From contig CM059573.1 of assembly GCA_030386875.1 (NCBI GenBank), positions 33,521,891 through 33,585,890 of the forward strand: 64,000 nucleotides of DNA. Direction: 5' to 3'. Both the position numbers and the translations under genes were made by a program. Origin of the DNA: Morinoia aosen. Taxonomy: Eukaryota; Arthropoda; Malacostraca; Amphipoda; Talitridae. Numbering within the stretch: the stretch's first letter is position 1; the number at the start of each line of letters is the position of its first letter. The notes beneath the pieces are model-generated. The model was given only the letters and a program-made list of their open reading frames with translations. It made no database searches and had not been told where the DNA came from. Of this stretch, positions 19,651 to 29,733 are shown piece by piece.

Positions 19651-20228
19651 GAGTTAAACTGAAGTTCAATATTGAATTCAAATTAAAAGTCAATTGTGGT
19701 AATCAACTTTAAAAATAGCAAACATTAATTGGATCGGGCTTTTATTTAGCATTCATTAAGTATTTATAAAAAATGAGTTAGTGACTGCAGGTGGGTCAGC
19801 AGCACTATGAAAATCACCTACATGACCACCAGTGGATCACTTCGCAGGAAATGTTAGGGAAATTTTCCGTGTTCTCATTACCACGTTTACTAGTATATAA
19901 TTGAACTGATTATAATTGTGATAAGGGGAGCATTAAAACAAATAGACAAGGATTTGATTGTATTGTACCTTCATTAATTTGTCTGTACCTAGCCGACCCG
20001 CACCTTCCCGAGGTGATACCGTTAGTATAGCCAGCTGCGTTAGTATACAATTTACGCTGTAATTGAGTGTACTGTTTATAAATGTTTCCAATTAACTAGT
20101 TCTTCTGGCTAGAACAAACGCGGGCGGTGCGGTGCCCTCTACCATCAGGGTCTTTTTATGTATTTTTGTATTAGTTTTAAGAAATATATGATAACATAGG
20201 GTGTTTTTCTTTTCCTTAAATTTCGTGT
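19651..20228. other. No gene recognised
   Basis: An AT-rich spacer between the last SINE-like copy and the LINE. It contains no long frame. The LINE 5' UTR may begin within it, but I could not place the boundary. Confidence 0.4.
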
Positions 20229-20250
20229 GTGGGCCCTTGCGCGGCAAGGA

Positions 20251-20281
20251 CCCCCCCCCCCCCCCCCCTCCCCTCCCTTCC
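20251..20281. other. Poly-C run before LINE ORF1 (minus-strand G4 potential)
   Basis: Eighteen C residues followed by TCCCCTCCC lie 21-51 bp upstream of the ORF1 ATG. The complementary strand has enough G-runs for a quadruplex. It may also be an assembly-uncertain homopolymer. Confidence 0.5.
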
Positions 20282-20301
20282 TCTATTTGTGAAACGTAAT
20301 C

Positions 20302-22269
20302 ATGGAACCCGCGCAACCTATGGAGACATCGGGAGAAGGACTTCCGAGAGCACCCGCAATCGAAGGAACCCAACCGAAGAGAAGGCAAAAGTACATTCCT
20401 TTTCAACTAACCGAAGAAAAGTACTTTCCGAAGTATTTCTCAGTCGTATTTGAAGAAGGAAAGAAGAAGACTGTCATCCCCTTCAAAATAATGGAGGACA
20501 TTGTGGCACTGACTGGACAAAAGCCGAAGAGACTATTTAGCATGAACAGGGAAATGATGGTGGTGGAGGTGCAGAGTGAGCGACAGGCCGGGAAAATGGC
20601 TAGTCTCACGCAGATTGGAGATGTACCGTGCCGGACGGAAGAGTATGACCGCTTCAACCACTCTGTTGGACTGATCTACATAAATGACTTTGACATCGCT
20701 GACATAGAAGAATTCAAGGCTGGACTCCAGAATGAATCTAATGTAGAAAATGTTACCAGAGCAACTTTCATCAAGCCACGATACACCGAGACGCAGGCTT
20801 TTCTTGTAACATTTAGACACCAATACGTTCCCTACAACATATACATCCCTGGAGAGAGACAAGATACGAGAATGTACCCATTCAATAATAAACCGATGAT
20901 ATGCCACAACTGCCAAACGTACGGACATACTGCGAAAATATGTCGCAGCAACATAGCGATTGGCCGGAGGTGTGCAGGAATCGGCCACTCTACTCGCGAC
21001 TGCGACTCTGATCAAGAGGAATGCCACCATTGTGGAGGTGCACACGCAGCGGGAAGCAGCCTATGTAAGAGAGAGAGGGAAGAGAGAAGCGTGCTGGAAA
21101 TAATGCAAAGAGAGAAGGTAACATTACGAAGAGCTAAGCAAATCAACGACAAAATGGCAGAAACTTTACACACAATGCCTACCAGCAGGTACATCACGCA
21201 CTTCGACTGTAAAATGAGAGAATCCGACAGGCGGAAAATGACCCCGTTGCTCCTAGAAAAGTGCATAGCAAATCATCTTGGAGGTAAACCTAAAACCATA
21301 AGATCAAGTAGCAAAACAGTGTTCACCGTGGAAGTCAGCAACGCAGAACAAAGCCAAAAAATGAAACAACTGAAACAACTAAACCAATTGCCCGTTACTG
21401 TAGAGGAGAACCTAAGCATTGGTATCCACAAAAGCCCCATATACATCTACGAATACGATATGAACAACTTTGAGCAGTTCAAGAGTGGCCTACTTGAAAA
21501 ATGCGGAGTCCAAGATGCTATACAAGCAACTTGGATAAAACCCAACAATATGCAGGCTAAACCCTTGCTATTGTCCTTCAGAGAGTCACCCATACCAGAG
21601 TTCATTGATATACCCGGAGAGCAAGCTAAAACTAGAGTCTACGAGATCAAACCAAAACCAATGATGTGCAAGAAATGTCTAGAGTACGGCCATGGTATTA
21701 AATACTGTCAAGGTGAAGAAACTTGTTTAAAGTGTAGTTTGGCAGGGCATGGAATGGACAACTGCAACTCCGAAGAAACCAAATGCTACCACTGTGGTGA
21801 TGATCATATGGCGGGAGCTAAAGCATGCCAACGAAGGAAGGTGGAGGAAGAGATTCTGATCATACAAAGTAGAGAGAAAGTCTCCAAAGGACATGCCAAA
21901 CTTATATTCAACTGTCGATATCCAAATTTCACAATGAACTATGCCAAGGCTGTTACAAAAGACAAAACTTTGGATGTCACTGGAACACCAAATACAAAAA
22001 AGCGACATCGCTCTGGAGGAGAAGAAGAGACCGAAACCAAAAATAAACAAAAAGCAAAAGATCCTAAAGATGATGTAGCGGGCGAAAGCAGTGGACGGCC
22101 GGTTGCTCATGGGAGGTGTGCTGCGACTGAAGTTGTGTGCGAAAGTCCTAACACAGGAAGAATATACACCACCACAGTCGACCTCCACCTTGATACGACA
22201 TCCTCAGAGAGGGGAAAGGAAAACCCAAAGAAGGGAAATAGCAGAAATCCCAAGCAAAAGCAAAAATAG
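20302..22269 (+). CDS. LINE ORF1 (Gag-like) with duplicated module
   Basis: A 655-residue RNA-binding protein, intact from ATG. It consists of two homologous modules of about 240 residues (about 30-275 and 295-545). Each has an RRM-like alpha/beta region, a PG-E-x-x-x-T-R motif and a set of CCHC knuckles: CHNCQTYGHTAKIC, a defective middle knuckle ending CAGIGHSTRDC, and CHHCGGAHAAGSSLC in module 1; CKKCLEYGHGIKYC, CLKCSLAGHGMDNC and CYHCGDDHMAGAKAC in module 2. The middle knuckle of module 1 has lost its first cysteine. A basic/acidic tail follows. LINE ORF1 proteins normally carry one such module. Confidence 0.88.
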   Translation: MEPAQPMETSGEGLPRAPAIEGTQPKRRQKYIPFQLTEEKYFPKYFSVVFEEGKKKTVIPFKIMEDIVALTGQKPKRLFSMNREMMVVEVQSERQAGKMASLTQIGDVPCRTEEYDRFNHSVGLIYINDFDIADIEEFKAGLQNESNVENVTRATFIKPRYTETQAFLVTFRHQYVPYNIYIPGERQDTRMYPFNNKPMICHNCQTYGHTAKICRSNIAIGRRCAGIGHSTRDCDSDQEECHHCGGAHAAGSSLCKREREERSVLEIMQREKVTLRRAKQINDKMAETLHTMPTSRYITHFDCKMRESDRRKMTPLLLEKCIANHLGGKPKTIRSSSKTVFTVEVSNAEQSQKMKQLKQLNQLPVTVEENLSIGIHKSPIYIYEYDMNNFEQFKSGLLEKCGVQDAIQATWIKPNNMQAKPLLLSFRESPIPEFIDIPGEQAKTRVYEIKPKPMMCKKCLEYGHGIKYCQGEETCLKCSLAGHGMDNCNSEETKCYHCGDDHMAGAKACQRRKVEEEILIIQSREKVSKGHAKLIFNCRYPNFTMNYAKAVTKDKTLDVTGTPNTKKRHRSGGEEETETKNKQKAKDPKDDVAGESSGRPVAHGRCAATEVVCESPNTGRIYTTTVDLHLDTTSSERGKENPKKGNSRNPKQKQK

Positions 22270-22459
22270 AAAGAAGTTTTCCAGAAGAAGATAGTGACAT
22301 GTATGAGGAAGAGTTAAAAAAATCCAACTTACTGGAAAGGAATAAAGCTCGACCAAAATCACATGGCACTTCTGGAGAGGAATGTAGACAGAGATCCCCA
22401 CGAAGAGGACAGGCTGGTAATGGCAGTGATCAGCGAAGACCTGGAGGTGGCAGGAGGAA

Positions 22460-23542
22460 ATGGCGATGTGCGCTGGTGCAGGAAGGGAAATCTTTCTACA
22501 ATGGAATCTCCAAGGAATGACCTCACCGAAGGAAGATCTCATCAACTTGATAGATACGTACAAACCAGCTGTTGTGGCTGTCCAAGAAACTTTTTATGGT
22601 AATGATTTTATTTCACCAATAGCTGGATACAATGGATTGTGCAAACAAGGTCACTTTAAAAATAGATATCATGGAGGAGTCGCACTATACATTCACTCTT
22701 CAATACCAACCCAAGAAGTTGAAATTCAGTCATCGCTTCAAATCATAGGAGCAAGAATACGTCTAGATGACTATAAAATAATCACCATCTCATCGATATA
22801 TCTACCCCCCGGAGCTAATGTCGACTTTCAAGAGTTATCCACGGCACTGAACGACTTACCTCAGCCGATCATCGTGATGGGAGACTTCAACGCTCACCAC
22901 ACCGATTGGGGCAACAGAATAACAGACCGCCGAGGCCGCATGGTACAAAACCTCCTAACCCAAAATAATTTGAGTATCATGAATGATAACTCAGCCACAC
23001 ACATATCTGGCACAGTGATCGATCTCACGCTCGCTTCTCCTGATATAACTCCAGACTTGGACTTTGTGGTGCTCTCTTCTGCATTAAGTAGTGATCACTA
23101 CCCGATAACTCTGTCGGTGATTACACAGCAGGGTGACGGAAGAGGCGAAACTGAGGGATGGAACTATAAAAAAGGCAATTGGAAAGAATACCGCAATGAT
23201 ATCACGTGGAGACACATTCATGAGCAGGAACTGCCAGAGAGTCCTGAAATGGCAATTGACGAACTATACAGACTGTTCCGATGCACTATGGAAAAGTGGG
23301 TTCCTAAATATAAGATCCGACGCCACCTCGCAAAGCCTTGGTGGACACCTGAGTGTAAGAGTGTTTGGCGAGAACATGAGAAGCTCTACAGAGACTACAA
23401 ACGCCCCGGTACGTTGGAAGACAAGGTCAAATGGAAAAGGGCGAGAGCCGTTGCAACGCGTACCTTCAGAGAGGCGAAGCTGAACAGCTGGCGCGAGTAT
23501 GTGTCATCGCTGAACATTACCACATCGAGCAGTTGTATTTGA
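22460..23542 (+). pseudogene. LINE ORF2, endonuclease part
   Basis: The N-terminal AP-type endonuclease domain is complete to the eye: FLQWNLQGM, VQETFYG, SSIYLPPG, GDFNAHHTDWG and SSDHYPI. These supply the metal-binding and catalytic residues that nick target DNA for target-primed reverse transcription. It starts at ATG 22,460, 190 bp after the ORF1 stop, and ends at an in-frame TGA at 23,540. The frame continues beyond into the RT. Confidence 0.85.
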
Positions 23543-24941
23543 GAGCGAATAAATAGAATCCGTGGCAGAGTAAAAAGAAAAATAACAATATAAAAAGAAG
23601 GAAACGCACTCTTCTCAACAGCCTCACACATAGCAGAAAAATTATCAGAAACCTTTGCTCATACTTCCAGTGACGAGAATTACTCCAGCGAGTTCCGCCA
23701 GTACAGACGGCACACCGAACAGATGCCAGTAGACTTTGCGAGCACTAACGACGAACCATATAACAGCCCGTTCACCATCTTTGAACGAACATCAGCGATC
23801 AAGAGTAGCAGAATTACCACCCCAGGACCTGACAATACCAGTAATCTTATGGTAAAAAATATGCCAGAAAACGCTCACCAATACCTGTTGAATGTCTACA
23901 ATAAAATATGGACCGAAGAATACGTCTATCCTCCATGGAAGGACGCCGTCATACTACCTATCCCCAAGCCAGGAAAAGATCATACAGACCCAAGAAACTA
24001 CCGGCCAATTTCACTGAAAAGTTGTCTGTGCAAGACCTTTGAAAAAATGATAAACCGAAGACTGACAGAATACCTTGAAAATAACAAAATATTTGCGGAC
24101 GTACAGTGTGGCTTCCGAAAACATCGTGCACCAATAGACCACCTCGTGAGATTTGATACCTACATATGACAGTCACTCGCCGCCGGCAAGTACGTAATGG
24201 CAGTCCTCTTCGATCTGGAAAAAGCTTTTGATGTGACTTGGCGCCATGGTATATTGAGGGACCTAGAAACAGCAGGCCTGAAGGGAAGGCTGCCAAACTT
24301 CATTGGGGAATTCCTAAGAAACCGCACCTTCCAAGTGAGAGTTGGACACCATCTATCATCGCGAAAGGAACTGGCTAACGGCACACCGCAAGGTAGCACA
24401 TTAAGTGTCACCCTTTTTGCCTTGAAGATTAATTCATTGGCGAAAGAAATTCCTGAGGAAGTATTTAGTTCACTATTCGTGAACGACCTACTCATAGCAT
24501 TTGCTGACCATAGTAGACCTAAAGTGCAAAAAAACTCTGCAAGCATCTATCAATCAAGTCACGGAATGGGCAAGATAGAACGGCTTCAGATTTTCAACAA
24601 CCAAAACAAGAACACTGCAATTTTACAAAGGAATAGAACCAATAATAGTCCCAACTTTACAACTAGAAGGACATGACATACCGAACGCGGAGAACACCAA
24701 ATTTCTTGGACTCGAGTGGGACAGGAAACTGAACTGGGTCTCACATATTCAAAAAGCAAAGGCAAAATGCAACAAAGATCTTAATCTGATGAAATCTGTG
24801 TCCTCATTTATGTGGGGAGCAGATCAAAAGATCCTAATGAGATTATACAGATCCCTGATCCGCCCAAAAATAGATTATGGGTGTATAATTTACGGATCAG
24901 CTAGTGCATCAGCATTGAAAGAGCTTGACGTTGTCGCGATA
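23543..24941 (+). pseudogene. LINE ORF2, reverse transcriptase part (broken)
   Basis: Same frame as the endonuclease but with stops near 23,591 and at 24,167, and a frameshift plus stop near 24,540-24,560. RT landmarks: NYRPISL, CGFRKHRAPIDHL, AVLFDLEKAFD and GTPQGSTLS. The catalytic box reads FVNDLLIAF in place of Y/F-x-D-D, so one metal-binding Asp is changed to Asn. After the frameshift, NTKFLGLEWD and RPKIDYGC continue the thumb. The coding sequence then stops abruptly near 24,935 at the insertion. Confidence 0.85.
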
Positions 24942-25336
24942 CGTGAAAAGGTTTACTAATCACGCACGCATGAGGACTTGCAACCTTCACAAAATAAATG
25001 TACACCTTTGTGTTCGCACGTTACCCACATAAATAAGCATGGAGAATAATGAGCATTAAAGATTAAGCACCTTTATTGTATAACTGAACACGTGGGTTTT
25101 GGCACAGGGAAACATGTAATCGCAAATTCGAAATGCGCACCAGTGTCCTCAGACAAGATGCTCATGATAAGCAACATGTTACTCACTGAAATGGTTACAC
25201 TTTAGCTGCATAGGCAAACGGGAAAAATGTAATGCTTGACACCAAAATTCTACCACTTGGTATTCATAATAAGGAGAACACTTCACACCGTGGTGCCCAA
25301 CATGGACACTACACCCTTGTAATTTGCACTTGCTAT

Positions 25337-25530
25337 CTGATTCATCATAAACACAGCGCGCCAGAATGGATTTGCACTATTCAGCGTGCATCTTCTTCCT
25401 TTGCTTCTCCAAAATTTACCACTTGCGAGCTCGCCACCTAACTCATCATGAACACGGCGCGCCAGAATGAATTTTTACTCTCCTGCGTGCCTCTGCTTCT
25501 TTTCCTTCTTCACAATTACAACTTGAGTTA
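25337..25530. repeat. Imperfect 100-bp tandem duplication
   Basis: Two adjacent units share CATCATAAACACAGCGCGCC versus CATCATGAACACGGCGCGCC and end in CCACTTG versus CAACTTG. Confidence 0.65.
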
Positions 25531-25934
25531 CTTCCCTGTCGTCGGCCTGTCGAGGCTCGAAACACAGCATCCAGGCTTCCACACTAGCGCTGAATACCAG
25601 GCTGGCTGCCCGCTGCGAGGCTGCAAACGCTCGGCCGGTTGTGGCGCTGTACAAAATGCTGCAACAGAATGAATAAGGTATAAAAATCTGCTCCAGCTTC
25701 CGTAATTTATTTAACTTATTAAAGTACACCAATTTAAAATTAGGTGCGGTGCTCAAAATCTGCTGCAAGGTTGAAAGTCCGAAATAGGTCGGTGCAGAAG
25801 CGCGAGCGAACACCATGCAGACACAGGATTCGCCGCAGCTGGCACAGACCCGAACAACCTGTGTGACAACAAATTATACGCATGTAGTCGAAGTTTGTAG
25901 ACGACTGGAATTTTCGGGATAAATTTATAGGTCA

Positions 25935-26465
25935 AAGTTTGTGAAAGTCTTTGAGACTTTCATCAAGTTTCAAAGTTTTAAAGAGTTTTTAAGTTTTAAA
26001 GAGTTTTCAAGTTTTAAAGAGTTTTCAAGTTTTAAAGAGTTTTCAAGTTGTAAAGAGTTTTAAGTTTTAAAGAGTTTTAGGTTTTAAAGAGTTTTAAGTT
26101 TTAAAGAGTTTTAAGTTTTAAAGAGTTTTTAGTTTTAAAGAGTTTTTAAGTATTGAAGAGTTTTTCAGTATTCAAGAGTTTTTAAGTATTCAAGAGTTTT
26201 TAAGTATTCAAGAGTTTTTAAGTATTTCATGAAAGTTTTCAAGTATTTCATGAAAGATTTTAAGTATTTCATGAAAGTTAAGTATTCAAGAAAGTTTTTA
26301 AGTATTCAAGAAAGTTTTTAAGTATTCAAGAAAGTTTTTAAGTATTCGAGAAAGTTTTTAAGTATTCGAGAAAGTTTTTAAGTATTCAAGAAAGTTTTTA
26401 TGTATTCAAGAAAGTTTTTAAGTATTCAAGAAAGTTTTTAAGTATTCAAGAAAGTTTTTAAGTAA
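25935..26465. repeat. Minisatellite of 16- to 20-bp units
   Basis: A tandem array that begins as GTTTTAAAGAGTTTTCAA-type units and changes gradually to AGTATTCAAGAAAGTTTTTA units of exactly 20 bp. It is direct, not palindromic, and has no spacers. Confidence 0.85.
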
Positions 26466-26518
26466 AGTATTAATTTAATTTGCGGATAAAATATTATGAG
26501 AAGCAAAGCACCCAAATC

Positions 26519-27040
26519 TCACACTAGCCCCCGAAAAGACCTTATTTTACTAGAAAAGGACGAACCTCCGAGGGCCTCGGGTGTCTTCCGCCCATGCGAC
26601 GCCAGTAGCCTGTTGCCGTCCTCGCGCTGCTTTTGGTTTACGATCTCATCTCTGATGTAGTTTTCTTCAGGTTTAAAATTTCTCCAGAGAATTTTGGGGT
26701 CCAGGTTGCCGAGTTGAAAAAACCGTAGTAAGTTTCCGAACCGGTGAGCCTCCTGCTGCTGATAACGAAGAGTATCTCGAGGAGAGTCCTGAAGTGCTGC
26801 TGAAGAGTACCGAAGCCCAACTGATAACGGCCGGACCAAATAGCAGTTCTGACGCTTGACCGGACTGACACTCGGTTCAATAGACAGCAGTTGCGTTGAA
26901 CAGCAGCTCAATCGGTTCTGGTACGGGACTACGTGGAAAATGAAAACTTCCAACGACATCAGTTTTGGTGGCTTATAAAAGTTCGAAAGTAATTTAGTCT
27001 TATGGGGGATGCGAAATTTGAACATACTTTGTCTCCTCAT
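26519..27040 (-). CDS. Hypothetical ORF, 173 codons, unknown
   Basis: A single open frame in otherwise non-coding sequence. It is rich in Arg, Ser and Leu and has no domain or homologue that I recognise. The local sequence (short GC-rich blocks with CTGCTGCTG and GAAGAG runs) could equally be a retroelement leader. Low confidence as a gene. Confidence 0.2.
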   Translation of the reverse strand: MRRQSMFKFRIPHKTKLLSNFYKPPKLMSLEVFIFHVVPYQNRLSCCSTQLLSIEPSVSPVKRQNCYLVRPLSVGLRYSSAALQDSPRDTLRYQQQEAHRFGNLLRFFQLGNLDPKILWRNFKPEENYIRDEIVNQKQREDGNRLLASHGRKTPEALGGSSFSSKIRSFRGLV

Positions 27041-27877
27041 TGATTGAATGATTTATTTATAATAGTACTAATAAATACTGATAAATTATTTATTTCCTTT
27101 AATTATGCACCATGTACATTTTAGATTTCATTTAAATTAGAACAACTTAATCTAAGCTGCAGATATTCTGCATAGGCGCTACAAGCCCTCGGATGTGAAG
27201 CGTACACCGGTCGTGGTGCTATAACACAACCCAAGTCTCCGCGATATCTCAGCTGCCGCGTAGGCAAGCTTCCCCAACCCGCCTGTGAACAATGAGCATA
27301 TTAAGCAACCAGCTCCATTTGAATCTTTATTCCCTGCAATACACCTACTTCACATCGCATTGATTGAACTACTTCTTTACTCCCCTTTAATTCTCAAAAT
27401 CAATCATAATTTATTTCTCTCTGAAATCAATCCGGATGAGTATTTTACCCCGCTTCACAAAACAAATCACAAAGCACTCTGTTACATGAAAACCATCAAG
27501 CCTGCACTTCAATAATAAAAATACGAATATATTTGATTTCCCTCTGAGAGATAATCACACCCTCGAACTTCTACCCACATATTAAGTGAAACTCTAAACA
27601 CTCCCTGTTTGAGAACATTTTACAAAATGCAAACCCTCTGATAAACACACGAACATTCTGATTCCCCATTTTATGCCATCTCAAAAAAAAGTCCCCTCAG
27701 AAATGATCATTTTACCTTCATACTAAAAGCCCAATGCAAAGCATCCTGTTTTTTGAGAGAATCAATTTAACCACGTATTCTCACCTCCCCTCTGGTCGTC
27801 AGAAAGCCTACATTCTTGCCACTGCACCAGTCAAATAGACCGGTTCCCCGCGCTTGCTCTGCTTTTATACCCACGCC
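27041..27877. other. No gene recognised; contains the Polinton target site
   Basis: AT-rich sequence ending in TTTTATACC followed by CACGCC (27,872-27,877), the 6-bp target duplicated by the Polinton. A 76-codon frame at 27,285 has no support. Confidence 0.5.
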
Positions 27878-28382
27878 AGTAGTAATGGAACTACCAATCA
27901 GGGCACAATTCACCACAATTAGCATGAAATGGAAATTATTTAAAAAACAATTTCAAGAAAGATTCATTCTCTGACGAATTTTTGAGTTTCATAAGCCAAA
28001 ATGAGTTACACAAACGACTAAGTCACTTTTAGATATAAATTTTAATTTTCTTAATCTAACCACAAGGGTTTCATCAATAAAAACTACTTCCGTTTCATCA
28101 TTTTCCTTATTTGCAAAAAATTGTTCGAAATTAATTTTAGTTTCCCGTTCAACTATTTTTTTCTAAAGCGTACATAGAAAATGAACTGAGATTTCGTGAT
28201 AGACTTGTCAAATTTCAATCATATATGATTACGTCTGAACTATTACATAAGAAACTATTGAAAACAAACAAAATTGAATTTAAAATTATAAATAGAATCT
28301 TGAACCGAGATGTTAAAACGATATAATTTATATAATGAAGACACATTTAAAATGTATACACAACAATTTCACGCAACTTTCA

Positions 28383-28463
28383 CATGTTGTAGCTTAGTGG
28401 TCTGAGGCGCAGCAGCAAAATCGTAAGGCATAGACATCACGGGTTCGAATCCCGCGATATATC
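28383..28463 (+). tRNA. tRNA-like sequence L1 (degenerate, Leu/Ser size class)
   Basis: A-box TAGCTTAGTGGTCTGAGG and B-box GGGTTCGAATCCC are both intact, 50 nt apart (A-box start 28,390 to B-box start 28,441). The acceptor stem does not pair. The core between the boxes is nearly identical to the right-end copy R1. It may be a tRNA-derived pol III promoter; I could not assign an anticodon. Confidence 0.4.
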
Positions 28464-28648
28464 ACACTTTTTATGTTGACAAAACGAAGGGCTGATACGT
28501 AAATTAAATATTTTCTATTTTTTCTCTTTAACGAATGGAAGTAAAGAAATTTTTAACATGACTATGAATTGTAAAAAATCGAAGCATTTTTCTTCCATAT
28601 TCAGAAAAAGTTAGCGGAAATAAACCAAAATTCTCCATAGTTAAGTAG

Positions 28649-28732
28649 ATCTATTTGGTCGAGTGGTTAACGCGTTGGGCTTGTGTTATGTGCGGGATCA
28701 CAGTTGATGGTTCGAATCCCGAGATAAAGATA
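28649..28732 (+). tRNA. tRNA-like sequence L2 (degenerate, Ser-like)
   Basis: The 5' part reads TGGTCGAGTGGTTAACGCG, the typical D-arm of class II tRNAs, with B-box GGTTCGAATCC. The acceptor strands (ATCTATT and GATAAAG or TAAAGAT) pair at about five of seven positions. The T-stem is imperfect. Confidence 0.4.
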
Positions 28733-28745
28733 GGGCTTTTTCATG

Positions 28746-29016
28746 GTTACATGGACCTGTAATAAAATTCCAGGAGAAGCTGGAAATACGTCACGAAGCA
28801 AATGGAGGGAGATTCAAATACTTCAAATGAAAATTCATTAGTGCATAATTACATAGAAGATTTATTCGTTGACGAATTTTACTTTTTATAAGCAGAAGCG
28901 ACTTAGAAAAAACTACTAAGTGTATTTTGGATATAAATTCCTATATTCTTAATCTAACCGTATGTAGCATATGACATAAATTTTACTCCATTCAGGAACA
29001 TTTCAGAAAACCATTT
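28746..29016. other. Inner repeat of terminal sequence, non-coding
   Basis: Positions about 28,862-28,966 are a diverged direct copy of the outer terminal repeat at about 27,963-28,071. Shared blocks include TGACGAATTTT, TAAGCA/CAAAA, CGACTAAGT-like and TCTTAATCTAACC. Confidence 0.6.
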
Positions 29017-29715
29017 TCAGTTCAACGGTTCAACGGTTTCTCGTCTCAAAGTGTTCTCTAACGATATTAATCTGTTTTTTATATCAGCGTAATCATCCTC
29101 CAATTTCTGCGATGACTTTTTCAACTTTTCTATTTCATTTGTATTTATGATAGTTTCTCTATCCTGTTCATGAAGATTATTTCTAAAAGTTTCAATGTAT
29201 GAACTCATATCGTTGAATACTCTCTCGAGATTTGCATAGTCTAATTTCACACTTTTTATTTCCACTTCTTCCAACCTCTTTATCTCATTTTTCAAAAAGT
29301 CTGTATGTTCTAAAGTACCTGTTCGAATCACCTCTATTTTTTCCTCAGATATTCTACTATGTTCATCGAGATTTGTTATAATTTCCCTGAGTTTTTCTTG
29401 AAAACCTGTAGTATTCTCATCAATAGATGTTTGGATGGAATCACTTCTGAACTGATAATTTTCATTGATAATATTTTCTCTTACATCTATATATTTTCTT
29501 AGATGAAGCCTCAAATTTTCCAAAACTTCGTCAACATATTTTTTATTCGTAGCGTCAAATTCTTCGATTGGAAAAGAAATATTTGCAAGTCTTCTATTAT
29601 TTAAATCGAAATTTTGATCTTCATCAAGATATTTAAAACCTATTCCAGGAGGTCCTGGTTGTGAAGATAAAAATGATTTTTTTCCTTGCTGTCCAAAAAT
29701 ATTTACGCCTATCAT
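29017..29715 (-). CDS. Polinton fibre-like protein A (phage tail-fibre motif)
   Basis: 232 residues, intact. A short Gly-rich N-terminus with GPPGIGFKYL is followed by NRRLANISFPIEEFDATNKK and YVDEVL. This matches the pattern R-L-x-N-(V/I)-x-x-P-x(4)-D-A-x-x-K-x-Y-V-D, well known in phage tail fibres. The rest is predicted coiled coil. I infer a trimeric virion-surface fibre. It starts at a TATAAAAAATG motif and lies at the end of the structural block. Confidence 0.65.
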   Translation of the reverse strand: MIGVNIFGQQGKKSFLSSQPGPPGIGFKYLDEDQNFDLNNRRLANISFPIEEFDATNKKYVDEVLENLRLHLRKYIDVRENIINENYQFRSDSIQTSIDENTTGFQEKLREIITNLDEHSRISEEKIEVIRTGTLEHTDFLKNEIKRLEEVEIKSVKLDYANLERVFNDMSSYIETFRNNLHEQDRETIINTNEIEKLKKSSQKLEDDYADIKNRLISLENTLRRETVEPLN

Positions 29716-29725
29716 TTTTTATACA
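29715..29725 (-). promoter_or_regulatory. Start-codon motif TATAAAAAATG (fibre A)
   Basis: The ATG is fused to an A-run preceded by TAT. The same 11-mer class marks six minus-strand genes (ATGs at 29,715, 31,056, 31,886, 33,189, 33,915, 36,600), with a shorter form at 40,383. Confidence 0.6.
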
Positions 29726-29733
29726 TAGAATTT

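Larger units (their letters stand above)
20229..24941 (+). mobile_element. I-clade non-LTR retrotransposon, 5' piece
   Basis: Carries ORF1 with CCHC knuckles and ORF2 with AP endonuclease and reverse transcriptase. The RNase H and C-terminal parts lie at 43,518-44,487 and 51,477-51,761, so one LINE has been split by two insertions. An RNase H domain after RT places it in the I group of LINEs (established knowledge). ORF2 has three in-frame stops and a frameshift, so the copy is dead. The 5' end is not fixed. Confidence 0.88.
24942..26518. other. Unclassified insertion, left flank outside the Polinton
   Basis: This sequence separates the LINE from the Polinton. With 26,519-27,877 and 43,088-43,508 it would form an element of about 3.4 kb that was in the LINE before the Polinton landed in it. 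It contains an imperfect 100-bp tandem duplication (about 25,337-25,436 and 25,437-25,525, with shared CGCGCCAGAATG) and the minisatellite below. No gene recognised. Confidence 0.45.
27878..28745. repeat. Left terminal inverted repeat of the Polinton
   Basis: Matches 42,170-43,081 in reverse complement over about 870 bp. Identity is high over the outer 600 bp and decays inward. It carries two tRNA-like sequences (28,383-28,463 and 28,649-28,732). A frame of about 60 codons at 28,140-28,326 is largely preserved in the opposite repeat. Confidence 0.88.

Noticed and set aside
20403..21266. Minus-strand ORFs opposite LINE ORF1 (up to 170 codons)
   Set aside because: Antisense shadows of a clearly coding plus-strand frame with zinc knuckles.
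25935..26465. CRISPR-like array
   Set aside because: The units are contiguous with no unique spacers and drift gradually in length and sequence. It is a minisatellite in a eukaryotic genome.
27285..27515. 76-codon plus-strand ORF
   Set aside because: AT-rich, with no homologue recognised or supporting signals. Expected by chance.
28383..28463. Functional host tRNA gene
   Set aside because: The boxes are good but the acceptor stem does not pair and no anticodon can be assigned. Kept only as tRNA-like.
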